A stretch of 64,000 bases of DNA, from the NCBI GenBank assembly GCA_036365455.1, contig JAWQUS010000011.1, positions 3,430,001-3,494,000 of the forward strand. The letters are read 5' to 3'. Position numbers and translations under genes: made by a program. Each line of letters opens with the position of its first letter. The first letter of the stretch is position 1. Shown here in pieces: positions 1-12,400 of this stretch. The notes beneath the pieces are model-generated. The model saw nothing but the letters and a program-made list of their open reading frames with translations. It was not told the DNA's origin and made no database searches. This DNA comes from Macrosoma leucophasiata (Eukaryota > Arthropoda > Insecta > Lepidoptera > Hedylidae).

Positions 1-50
1 ATTTGACGCGCTCGATTAAATCCAAAAATCCCCTCTTGGACTGCTAGGTG

Positions 51-173
51 ATAAACAAGCATGCAGTTCACATTGATGTTAAGTGATGACTGCAACTTAT
101 AGACACCCACATAAAGACCAGAGGTCAAAATGCAGATGCGTTGCCACCCGAGACCTTATTATGTCTCTGTGAT
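51..173 (-). repeat. Rep-A (A-tailed SINE-like repeat), 3' part
   Basis: Matches the Rep-A 3' half (AACTGCATGCTTGTTT in the complement). Confidence 0.75.
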
Positions 174-316
174 AGATATTACGTGCCAATACATACTTCA
201 TACTAGGCTTCATACATAGTCAATGGGTATATTGACAATGTATGAAGCCTAGTATACGAGCACAGCAAATGTATATAACCAGACGAGTAAATGATAGGAT
301 ATGTTACATAACATAC

Positions 317-486
317 CTTTTCTTCCTTCAACTTGGTGATATTCTCAGTAGTAGTACGATTGAGGTTGGTGATGATCTGTTGATACTCCGCCTCTTTCTT
401 GCCTGACTGTTGTGACATACTATTGCGGGTCTCGCGCATCTTCTTCTCACTGTTCTCCAGGTCTTTAGTCAGCCGGGATATTTGAC
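317..486 (-). CDS. CROCC: Rootletin coding exon c19
   Basis: 170 bp, 2 leading bases, ends in phase 0. Acceptor ACAG at 487-490 and donor GTATGT at 311-316. Encodes a charged helix that includes QISRLTKDLENSEKKMRETR. This is the last rootletin exon in the window; its intact donor shows that more exons lie to the left. Confidence 0.9.
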
Positions 487-3400
487 CTGTACATGGAAAT
501 ATGATTGTAGATGTATTATGTTTATATTTCTCTCGTTAGCACGCGTTCGATTTGAACTCCGGACTCCTGGCGTTGGGAGTCCCAAGTGGGAGTGGGGGTT
601 GGGGTCGTCCACCGCCCACTAGCGGAAGAATTTTCTTGTACTGGAAGAGAATTCTTCCGCAAGAGCCGTCAATCAACCGAACAATGGCGGATAAACCATT
701 CCAATATTAACATATATAAATTAAATTCACATACATAAATTCCAATGGATAACAACGCGGGATGGGCAGAAGCGTCTCGCGATAAAACTACCGCCACTGC
801 GATCGCCAATCCGCCCCAAGCGTGGCGATTATGGCATATTCTCCCCTAATAATTCACGACACTGCTGTGGGCGTCTTTGGGGAAGGCTTTGTAAGCAGTA
901 AGCGTCATTCGGCTGGAGTGATGATGATGAAGTATGAAAAACTGTCTGAGGTGTCACATGTGGGACACCCGATTGGAAAGAAGTTCCTCTTCAAGTTAGT
1001 TCCTTAAGTTCCTCTCAGGATTTTTTTTTATTTCGTGACGCTCGCCTAGCCCCCTTAGCCAGCGTACCGCGCGATAAGGAACTTCATTCTAAAACTTCGT
1101 TTCAAAAACTTTTCAAAGAGTGAGATCTGTCAACTAATACGGACCTAAGTCTTACGTGTACGCCTTACCTTTAAAGTTCTCCTGCTGCACCAGACTGTCC
1201 TGCAGGTCGTGTTCTAGTTTGGCGCGGCGGTTGTCGGAGTCTTCCAGCATGTTGGCGGTGTCGAAGAGCACGGCTTCCAGCGCGTCCTTCTCGGACCTGA
1301 CGCCGGCCAGCTGCTCTTGCAGGTGTTGCTTGTCTTTGTCCAGGTTGTCTATCATGATCTGTGGTAAACACGCACTGTTATTTGGATTCCTGAGAATGAC
1401 ACAAACTACGATTAATTTAAGAGTGTGCAGGATAGAAAAATACAAAGGAGAGATTAGCAACACTTTAGCTAAAATACGTGTATTAATAAGGGGGTTAGGA
1501 AATAAACCAGCCTCATTTTACGATCTACAAAACACCAAGAACACCGTTTGTTATATTGGACAATAATATATTACTTTTTTTAAAAGTCTTTGGAGTTGCT
1601 CATAAATCACTGACATGCTTAATTGGTAAATTTTGAAATAAAGGAAAGTTTTGTTCCTTAATATGTATGCGTTTACTACAAGAGATTATAAATAAAAAAT
1701 AAAAGCGTGTTAAAAAAAAAATTGTGACACATAGGTATATTAAATCTTTCAGGTCACCAGAAAAATGTGGCGATTGATTTCTTATTGTTCTCGGTCCCGA
1801 TCGGGGCCATTGCTGCTTCAGGGATTAACAAACACAATTTCAAAATACAAAATCTACTATGTTACAAAATTAACATGTTTTTTACTGTTTTTTTTTTAAT
1901 GTATGGCACAAAAATGTCTTAGTTAACATATTGCTAATTGTTACTTTAACAGTTACTTCAAAGTATTCTACGTTCAAATCAACAAAATTACTAGAAAAAG
2001 CCGCAAAACTACTTTATGTATGCGATACTATTCTTCTACTATTCTCTGGTTCTATTGGGATTTTTCCATTTTCTGGAAGGTTTCGCAGTACCTCGGAGGT
2101 TGGTAATGTGCCCGGAGATGGCAACAAGTTCGCCACCTGTTACATGGGCCAAAACGTAACCGGCGAGTCGTGGGTGTTTGCATGTATGCTTGAATGCATT
2201 TACCTCTGCCTACCCCTTCGGGGATTACAGGCGTGAAGTAACGTTTTTTTTTACTTTTTTTCTTTTACCTGTTTCTCTTCAGCATCTTTGACGTGATCGT
2301 CTATGGAGCGGTTCAAGCGTCCAATAGTCTCGTTGGCTTGTTCCAGACGTTGCTGCAGACGTATTATTTCCTCGTTCAAAGTGTCCTTTTTGCGCGCCAT
2401 CGCTGTTAATTGTGAACTGAGCTCGCCGCGTTCTCTGTAGACATTGAAATCAATTTGATTGATGAGGATTGATAATAAGGGACTACTTTATTTATCCTAC
2501 AAAACTTTTCTCTCTAGTCGTATCCCTCACTGATCTGACTGATCTATACATAACACTTAAATGGTAGTGTTCAGCACTATCGTGTTTCGGTCAGGTAGTA
2601 ATGTACGGCCCTGTAATTTCCGGCACGGCATAACACCTTAGGCCTCAATAGTGGTAGCGCATCTGCATTTTGACCTTGGTCTTAGTCTGGGTATCTATAG
2701 GCTCCAGTCATCCCTTAACATCAATGTGAACCAGTGTTGCTAAACTATCGATAGTTGCGCAATCAATAGTTGACCTCGAAAAATAGTCGATAGCACGATA
2801 GTACTATCGAAAATATCGCCATGCTGCAATACTATCGATACTATCGATAGTATCGATAGTTAAAAATAAGCAATACTATTGCCAAAGATCAATAGTATCG
2901 ATAGTATTGTTATAAACAATAGTCAATAAGGTCATAGTATCGATACTATCAAAGCTAGTATCGTTACTAGCTAGTATCGATACTATCGAAACTATCAATA
3001 CTATCGATAGTATCGATAGTATTGCAGCATGTATAGTGTGTATTTTCGATAGTACTATCGCGCTATCGACTATTTTTTCGAGGTCACGATAGTTCACAAT
3101 ACTATCGATAGACTATTACTATTGCAACAACACTGATGTGAACTGCAAGCTTGTTTGCCACTTCCATAACATAAAAAAAAATTACATATACAATAAGTAG
3201 ATACTTTTAAAAGTGTTAATTATTAATTGTTATACTTTATTTTTCGCTAAGTAAATGGGGATAAACGGGAAAGAAACATTTAACTTCGAGCGGAATTCGA
3301 CCCTGCATCCTCTGAAGTTCCCCCGACTAATACTAACCAAGAGGTTGTTCTACACTGAAAGGCTAATAAGAGCTCGCTTAACACGGGCTCATAGCGACGG

Positions 3401-6400
3401 ATTATGAAATCATCGAAATATGCATGGCCCCGTAATAATTATCGTAGAAACATAACAAGCTAAACACAACTAAGATCTCAGGCCATCGCTTCTGCATTTT
3501 GACCTCTGGTTTTTGTGTAAGCTGCAACCATCACTTAACATCAATATGAGCTGCATGCTTGTTTGCCTTTCCACCTTCCTTACTTAAAAGAAATAAGAAA
3601 TATAACACTGATGACAATGAAACCATACATCCACGTACATTAAAAATCATCTCAACCTTCTCTCGTTCGGTCTCTACGAACTCGAACTTGTCGTGCCGCG
3701 AACTCTTATGAGCCTCCACCTCGTTCAAAGGATAACAACCTCATAAACTGAAGCAGCTCCATATAATGATATTCTACTTCTAGAAGTACCTTCAGTGGAT
3801 AGCCGTCTTTACAAACCTCCGGTTCACAAGGGGCGCGTTCCATTAAACGACCGCAACGACTGTAACGCCCTCTTCATCGTTCCACCTTAGGTCCGTGGTC
3901 GTCGCGAGCTATCGTTCGATGTCATACATGACGTCACTGTTCGCGACCGCACGGCGCCCACTTCGCCCACAAAATATTGATGGGTCAGAGTGGGCTTTCA
4001 TCAAAACGTAGCGGGAATTCGTTCGAAAAATATATACATAATAAGATTCGCCTACAACGACCGCGGCCTTTTGACATTAGTGGAACGGTAATTTCAGCGG
4101 TCGTAGTCGCGGTCGTTTAGTGGAACGCAGCCATGATGTTGTTTTAAAACAAAACAGCTTCAACAACTAACCTCATGGACATGACAAGTGACAAGTGGGA
4201 GTTTTGGCGGGAATCTTGAAAGAGGCGTTTGGTGCTCTTATTTTATTTCATTTTCTTGGTGTATTTTTAAGTTATATTGAATTAAGTTTGGTGGCATTTT
4301 GTTTGATATAGGTTTATTACAGTGCCCGTGTATAGTGAAATAGAATAACAGTGCAAAAACACGACCTTTCAGGTTGCCTCCAAAACTTCATTGTAAATGT
4401 TCTGGTAAAGTAGCCATCGCTTTACTCGAATAACTTGACTGTAACTCACTTGACTGACATATTATACTTGATAACTTATATACTTGATACTTGCATATTG
4501 TACTTGATGACTTTGACGACCCGGTTAGTCCAGCGGTGTGAGATGACCGTTTGATTCGAAGGGTCGCGGGTTCGATACAAATATTTGTCCCCGCACCGGG
4601 ACAAATATTTGTATGGCCTACAGATATTTGTTTCGGGTCTGGGTGTTTGTGTATGTGTTATTTGTGTACAACGGCACCCATGACACAGGTTTATACCTTC
4701 TGTGGGTCTGTGAGTGTAAGCGTATTTTATTTTTATATCATACTAACTTTTACTCTGCATAAATAAATAAGAAATATCGTTTTACTTGACACTGGCAATA
4801 TGCGTAATAGCGATGCCATAATAATAAGAAAAAAAAACTAACCTCATAACCTGACGCAATTCTATCTCGACTTTCTCCCGTTCGGCTTCTATGAACTTGA
4901 TCTTCTCGTGGAGCGAAATCTTGTCAGCCTCCAGCTCCATGCGATGCTGTTCAGCGGCCAGAAGCTCCTTGCGCAGGGAGTTGAGGTCACCTTGCTGCTC
5001 CGAAGACTGGTTCGATAATGATGACTTCTCGTCTTCTAGCTAAAATTTAATCGTTTAGCGCAGTGATTCCCAAAGTGGTCTTTATCGACCCCTGGGGGTC
5101 TATGACAACCTAAAAGGTGTCTGCGTCAGCGAAACAAAAATTTGGGGGTCCACGATAATGGATCATAACACATACACTCATAGTACCAATTTATTTACAT
5201 CATACCAGTAATTCCCAAAGTGGTCCATGGGAGACTCGATGGGGGTCTACGTAGGTGTGAATAAATAATGGAAATATGGGAATGTGATATAAATGTAGCA
5301 AGGACGGGGGTCCACAGAAACCAGAAAAAATTGTAAAGGGTCTACAAGAAAAATAGTTTGGTAAATACTCTGGTTTAGCGTTTAGTTACATAGATTATAA
5401 AATCGTTAAACCTTATAAAATCGTTAGTTTTATCAGTCGTAATCGTTGTACTGCCTCAGTAACCTAGTGGTAGCAGACCACCACTACTACGCTGGGGTCC
5501 TGGGTTCGATTCCCGGGTCGGGGATATTAGAGATAACAGTGTTAAATCCTTTAACTCTGGTTCTATTCGGATTTTTCCATTTTCTGGAAGTTTCCCAGTA
5601 CCTCGAAGTTTGGTAATGTGCCCGGAGATGTCAACAGACTCGCCACCTGTTAAATGGGCCAAAACGTAACCGGCGAATCGTGTTTGCATGTATGTTTGAA
5701 TGCATGCAACCTCTGCCTACTCCTTCGGGGATTACAGGCGTGAAGTTTCAGTTACGTAATCGTTGGAGTTTTTCAAATATGAGCGATGGGACTGGGATTG
5801 AAGACATAACTGGTGAAACGTGTGCATGAATATAACTCTAGTTTACACCCCTTTGGGGACAATGTCTCAAGACAGTCACAAGACTGTTAATGGTCACAAT
5901 AATTAAACGGGTTGTGATTGTAGATTTTTAAAAGGCTGAAAAGTTGTATTTAATTGTAATTGAAAAAAGCCGAAACTGTCAAAACACTCAGTTTTGTGGG
6001 CGCGTTTTTAATCAAAAAATGGCAAGGCAAAAAAAATACGTATTGATGTGGGACTTCGGTAGCTTAGTGGTAAAGCGGCTGGACTGGTTATCTTGAGGTC
6101 GCAGATTCCATTTCTGTCTTGTTAGTTTATAAAAGAAAAATAGACATTCTATAGATATGCATACCGAAACACTAGTATAATTTTATTGTTTATTGATAAA
6201 TAATATGTGTGATTACAATTTTTTTGTGATAGTGTACCCCACGCGTACAATTTAAATGCCACTGAGTATAGTTGCCTGCGTAAACTTTGCGCCAGTCTCT
6301 TAGCTCGTAATAACCAAACATATAGAGAAGAGAGAAAGAAAGTGAGTTTCAACATTGGCCCGATGAAAGCGTACTACTCTCACATTTGTCCTCGTGTATT

Positions 6401-9400
6401 CTTTATATACCATAATATAAAATCGCCTCTTTCACTTCTATCTTGGTATCGAGCGTGACCAAGAAGCGATCAAATTCTAATAAACGCTAATACATCTCAA
6501 CTTTCCAATCTTAAATGAAAGAAATAAGAAATTTAACACTGATTATTACGAATGTATGTTTGTAGGTAAATTCAATGAATTGTTTAAAACAGTAGAAGCT
6601 ATATGTTCTCGAAGTCGACGTGATCAACGCAGACTTGTACTTGATGAGATGCCTAGACTGACAAAATACAATAAAAGTTGTTTGGCTATGTGTCTACGGA
6701 TATATAATAAATTACCCAATAAATTAAAATTATTAAATTGTTATCTATTTAAAATCAAATTGTATTAATGGCTGAATGAAAATAATTTCTATAATATTAA
6801 ATCGTATGTGGATCACAAAATTGACATGTAAATAATTTAATGTGTTTAATTTAAATATAATTTTTACTTTAATATTTGCATGCTTGAATTTAAGCAAAAC
6901 GTGATAGATCTAATTATTATTGTATGAACACCTGTGTATACCAAGTTTTAAAGCAAATAAAGATATTATGATTATGATTATGATGATTATGAAAACATAC
7001 CTTGTCAAATGCTTAGTTTCTCACCTGTTTGATATCTTCGTGGAGCTTCTTCTTGTCACACTCAAAGTTCCGCAGCGCACACTGCAGCTTCTCCACCAGC
7101 TCTTGCAAGTCTCCTCTCTCCATAATAGTCCTCTCCAACTCTATCTCCAACTCGCCTACAAACACATGAAAAGTGAGAAAATGTGATAGGAATGATGGGC
7201 TTCTACTGTTTCTTAAATTATGGGAGGTAAATGCATGCGTCAGGACGTGACGACCCCACCGCCCACTGGTGGAGAATCCTTCCACTATGGACTAAAAGCT
7301 AGTGAACCCTTAGAATTTAGAGTATCGAAATGCCTGTAAGCCTAAAAATTTTTGTAGGGAAGAGTCATAATATGCTTAGTGCGATAACCATCGCCTGGCA
7401 AAGATCAGCCCGTCACGTCATCTGGATATCTGATGAGAAAAGTTTTTTTTTTTTTTTTGACATCACTTGTTTTGCATATTGCCAGTGTCAAGTAAACTGA
7501 TATTTCGTATTCGTATTAAGCAACGTATAAGTCAGAGTCGTCAGTCAATTTATCAGTCCGTCAGTCAGTCACAGTCAGTAATTCTAGTAAAGCGATGGCT
7601 ACTTTACCAGAACATTTACAATGAAGTTTTGGAGGCAACCCGAATTTTGTACGTACTTCTATTTTTCTCCATCTGCGACAGTATTGCATCGGCTTCGATT
7701 TTCTGCTGGTCAAGCAGATCTCTTGCCAGCGATGTCTTGTTCAACTCCTCCCTTGTCGACACGAGCTCGGAACGGAGACGAGAGGACCTTTCCTCTTCGG
7801 TCCTAAAAAAAAACAAAGTTGTGATGTTTACAGCAGTTCATTTAAGAAAGAAAAAACTTTTATTATTCGACTTATCCAACACACAATTGTACAAGAAATG
7901 AATAAATGCATTTTAACTTCTGATCTTTGTGTGAGTGTCTATAGTCTGCAGTAATTACTTGATATCAATATGAACTGCAAGCTTGTTTGCCACTTTTATT
8001 GTTTAAAAAAATATATAAGCGTATTATTAATTATTAACATTATAAATGCGAAAGTTTGTATGTTTGTATGTTTGTTTATTTGTTTGTTGCTCCTTCACGC
8101 AAAAACTGCTGAACCGATTTTCATGAAATTTGACATATAGAGGGTATGTGAATGTCAAATTTCATGAAAATAAAGGTGGCAAACAAGCATGCCGTTCATA
8201 TTGATATTAAGTAATGACTGCAGACTATAGACACTCACACAAAGATCAGAAGTCAAAATGTTTTTATTCATTTATTGTACAATTGTGTGTTGGGTAAATC
8301 GAGGAATAAAAGTTTTAAATAAAAGTTATAAAGTTTTAATCCCGAAAATGTTCTTGTGGGATGCCATAGGATGATTTGATGAGTTTCCACAGGTTACGCG
8401 AAAAGCGACCTACACGCGGGCGGAGCCGCGAGCAACAGCTAGTAGCTCATAAACTAACCTCAAAACGCAGTCCCTGCTATTGAGTTCGCGGTGTAGATGG
8501 TCCACCTCAGAATTGAGGGTTCGCTTCTCACTCTCCAACACTTCTATAGCCTTCTCGAGGCGAGAGTTCACCTTCTGTAGCTTCTCGTAGTCCGATGTTA
8601 GGGATTCCACCTGGAAGGACAATGTTAATTAAGTTATTATGACATGTATCTTCTCAGATTTAGCAAAATTTTGATGTTTATGAATTACGAATTAGTTCGA
8701 AATGTCCATTATAAAAACAAATACAAATTAAATAAGCTTACACTCACAGCCCCACACAACACATACACAAACACCCAGACCGTACACAAATCTGTAGGCC
8801 ATACAAATATTTGTCCCGGTGCGAGGATCAAAACCGCGACCCTTCGAATGAAACGGTCGTCTTACACCGCTGGACTAGCCGGGTCGTCGAAATACAAAGT
8901 TATCAATTAATTTCAGCATGTTACCATAGCGTTAATCTCGACTCTATTCCTCTCTAGGTTATTCTTATCGATTCGCAGCGCCTCGACGGTCTTCTGTAGA
9001 GATTCCTTCTCTTGAGCCATTTGGTTGAGATCGGCATTCGATTGGTCCAATTTGCCTAGGATACATAAAAAAACAATAAATAACAATTACAGTATCCAAC
9101 TGGAAATATTACACATCGACCCTAGTAAGGACACTTCGGCTTATTTCGGGTCTGTAGAGCGTTATCTCTTTCGCACCTTACCTATGTGACGTTTGTCGCC
9201 CATTTTGATCAAGTTTTGACTAATACCGAACTATTGTCATCATATGGTGGTAGAGCTCCAGTGACGGAGCTCGCGGGCGTAGGCACCACCGCATTACCTA
9301 ATATACTTGCCGCTAAATGGTAGTGTTCAGCACTATCGTGTTCAGCACTATCGTGTTCCGGTCAGGTGGTAATGTACGGCCCTGTAATTTCCGGCACAGT

Positions 9401-12400
9401 GGCGTAACACCTTAGGCCTCGGGAGTGGCAACGCATCTGCATTTTGACCTTGGTCTTTGTGTGGGTGTCTATAGGCTGCAGTCATCACTTAACATCAATG
9501 TGAACTGCATGCTTGTTTGCCACATCCATAACATAAAAAAAAAAAAAAAAAATCGTATTAATGCGTTGTTTTTGTCACAGAGGCAACAATACCAAAATAG
9601 GATCAAGACACTTTTCAAAAAGAGAAAAAACTGGTCGAGTGCACGTCGGACTCGCGCACGAATGTTTCGGCACACCGCGGACACTCCGGTAAAATTCCAT
9701 ACAAGCTCTTAATTTGGTCTCTATTACACAGACATCAATCAGTGAAGTGTATCTACACGTGCACCTATGTGCGTAGCACGTACAAAATACCAATCGTCGC
9801 CCATAAGAGGGGAGGTTGGGTGAAAGGGGGAAATCGGGCGGGACGTCGAAGTGTCCATTCTATACGTAGTATTATTACATATTCTCTGGTTTCAGTACTA
9901 TTATCTATAAAAACGGTAAAAAATAATGTCCGTTGTCCTCTTAAACGTTTAATTATTTATTTTTAGTGTTTACAGTCTGTTAAGTGTTATACAGTGCTCA
10001 ACAATAAATATTGCACATTGAGCTTAGGAAGGAGACTTCGGCTTATTTCGGTTCTGTAGAGCGTTATCTCTTTCGCACCGTACCTATTTGACGTTTGTCG
10101 ACCATTTTGATCAAGTATTGACCAATACCGGCCTGTCAGTGCTTACGTAGGCAGTGTGCAACAGAGATAACGCTCTACGAAGTCGAATCGAGCCGATCGT
10201 CTCTTTTGCAGGATCGATGTGCAATTTTTTTTTTTTTAACAAGTGGCTGTACCGACTACATGGATTAATTACATTTCTAAGGTCAATTATAATAGGTCAA
10301 AAACAAATGTCAAAATATAATTAAGTCCCAAATATTAAACTAGTCCAATTGTTGAGTACTGTACCTATAACTTAATATTCTGTAAATATTTCAATGATTA
10401 CCCATGTAAGGAACTCGTAAGTAGGATACTACCCATGCAGGGCAATAAGTGGGCAGCCGAATCGCCGCCGCCCCGGTACAATACGAAACGCATGGATGAA
10501 AATGCCACAGGCATCTCTTCTAATATACTTGCCGTTAAATGGTAGTGTTCAGCACTATCGTGTTTCGGTCAGGTGGTAATGTACGGCTCTGTAATTTCCG
10601 GCACAGAGGCATAACACCTAATGCCTCAGGAGTGGCAGCGCATTTGCATTTTGACCTCTGGTCATTGTGTGGGTGTCTATAGGCTGCAGTCATCACTTAA
10701 CATCAATGTGAACTGCACGCTAGTTTGCCACTTTCAAAACATAAAAAAAAAAAAAGGCAATTCATTACCACTAGACTTATGAGCATTTTATTTCTACATA
10801 AATTTCATTAAAAGTACCTTGCAGATCTTGAACTTTGTTTTCGAGTGAGCCTATAGTCGCGTCCGCCGCCTCTGAATGTTTCCTGCACGTCAACAACTGT
10901 TCCCTCGTGTTCTGCAACTTCACCTGATAACAATATAGTACATTACGACACGCGTGACCTAAGTAGCGTATTATTAAACGCCGCCACGCCATGCATTAAT
11001 AGGCAAGTCCCGAATATGGTATTCTATTTTATAGTACATGTGACATAAACCCACCACGGATGCTAGGAGGGGGGGATGGCATAAAGCCTGGGTTGCAACA
11101 TGATCTTTGTTAAAGTTAAAAGTTATGGTAACATTTCACATCCTTCCTGGTAACTTAAGAAAATCTGTTAAAGTTAGAGAAGGATGTGAAATGTTACAAT
11201 AACTTTAACTTAAACAAATATCGTGATTATTTTTATTTTTAAAGAAAAATGGAAAGAATAATTTGACTTCAGGCGAGGCTCGAACTCGCGACCTACTGGG
11301 AATCTAGTCCAGCCGCTCTTCCAATTGAGCTACTGAAGCCCTGCCCGATTTGTCAAATCTTTCCTTCACATCTATTGCATTGCTTTATGGTAGCAGCAGC
11401 GCTATCTATTACCAACTATGCTAGTTAGGCAACCGATATAATAGACTTTTCAGTTTATTGAATATCGTAAAGAAGTCGCTTTTACCCTTAATAATTGTTT
11501 TTTTATATATTACTAGCTGACCCGGCCACGCGTTGCTGTGGCTAAAGTTTTTGTTATATTACATTATAGTAAACAATCTAAGAGGAACAATAAGAGAACA
11601 TCAGTCACGGAGTCCACTATGCTTTTTCACACAGACGGTATTTGTAAAAAAATTTGGTGATCTCCTTATTTACCTACCTCTCTTGTAAAACAGGATTAAT
11701 TTCACTGTATTATCTTCATTCATTATAATATGAATTCAATTTACACTTCAGTCTATGTAACACGTGGCCGGCTATGCTAACACCAAAAATTTTAAAAGTG
11801 GAAATAATTGAATTATACGGTATTCACTACAAAATAAATTTAATTAATTTTATAGCGTCAACAACACGTGGTAATTATGCTGTTAAAATGTAGCATAAAT
11901 GACACGTTTGTAGATTTACCATAGCAGCGCCATCTATTGATTACTCACTCAACCCAGTCGAATGGTATCGACATCTGTTAGAATCATTTGGAGTTAACAG
12001 ATAATTGTGACTGTCAAATAATAACGGACAAATAATTAGCAATAAATTAAAATTGCGACTATAATTTGAGATTTAAACTATCCTATCTCTCAAGTTGGAT
12101 CGAACTGCACATGGTGTCCGAATTTTATTATAATCGCTTAAGTGGTTTAGGAGTCCATTGAGGACAAACATTGTGACACGAGATTTATATATATTAAGAT
12201 TTCGCATTAACACATGCTTGTGAAATATATCTTTATTTTTAAAGAAAAATGGAAAGAAAAATTTGACTTCAGGCGAGGCTCGAACTCGCGACCTACTGGG
12301 AATCTAGTAATTGGAAGAGCGGCTGGACTAGATTCCCAGTAGGTCGCGAGTTCGAGCCTCGCCTGAAGTCAAATTTTTCTTTCCATTTTTCTTTAAAAAT

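Noticed and set aside
1156..1566. 136-codon plus-strand frame
   Set aside because: Antisense to exon 1169-1358, then running into MITE-Q sequence.
2738..3133. CRISPR-like or satellite array of ATCGATAG
   Set aside because: No spacers of regular length; the block is bounded by hAT-type ends and an 8-bp target duplication.
11258..11340. tRNA gene (cloverleaf with a good T arm)
   Set aside because: Present in several copies with shared flanks and a mismatched anticodon stem; better read as SINE-E.
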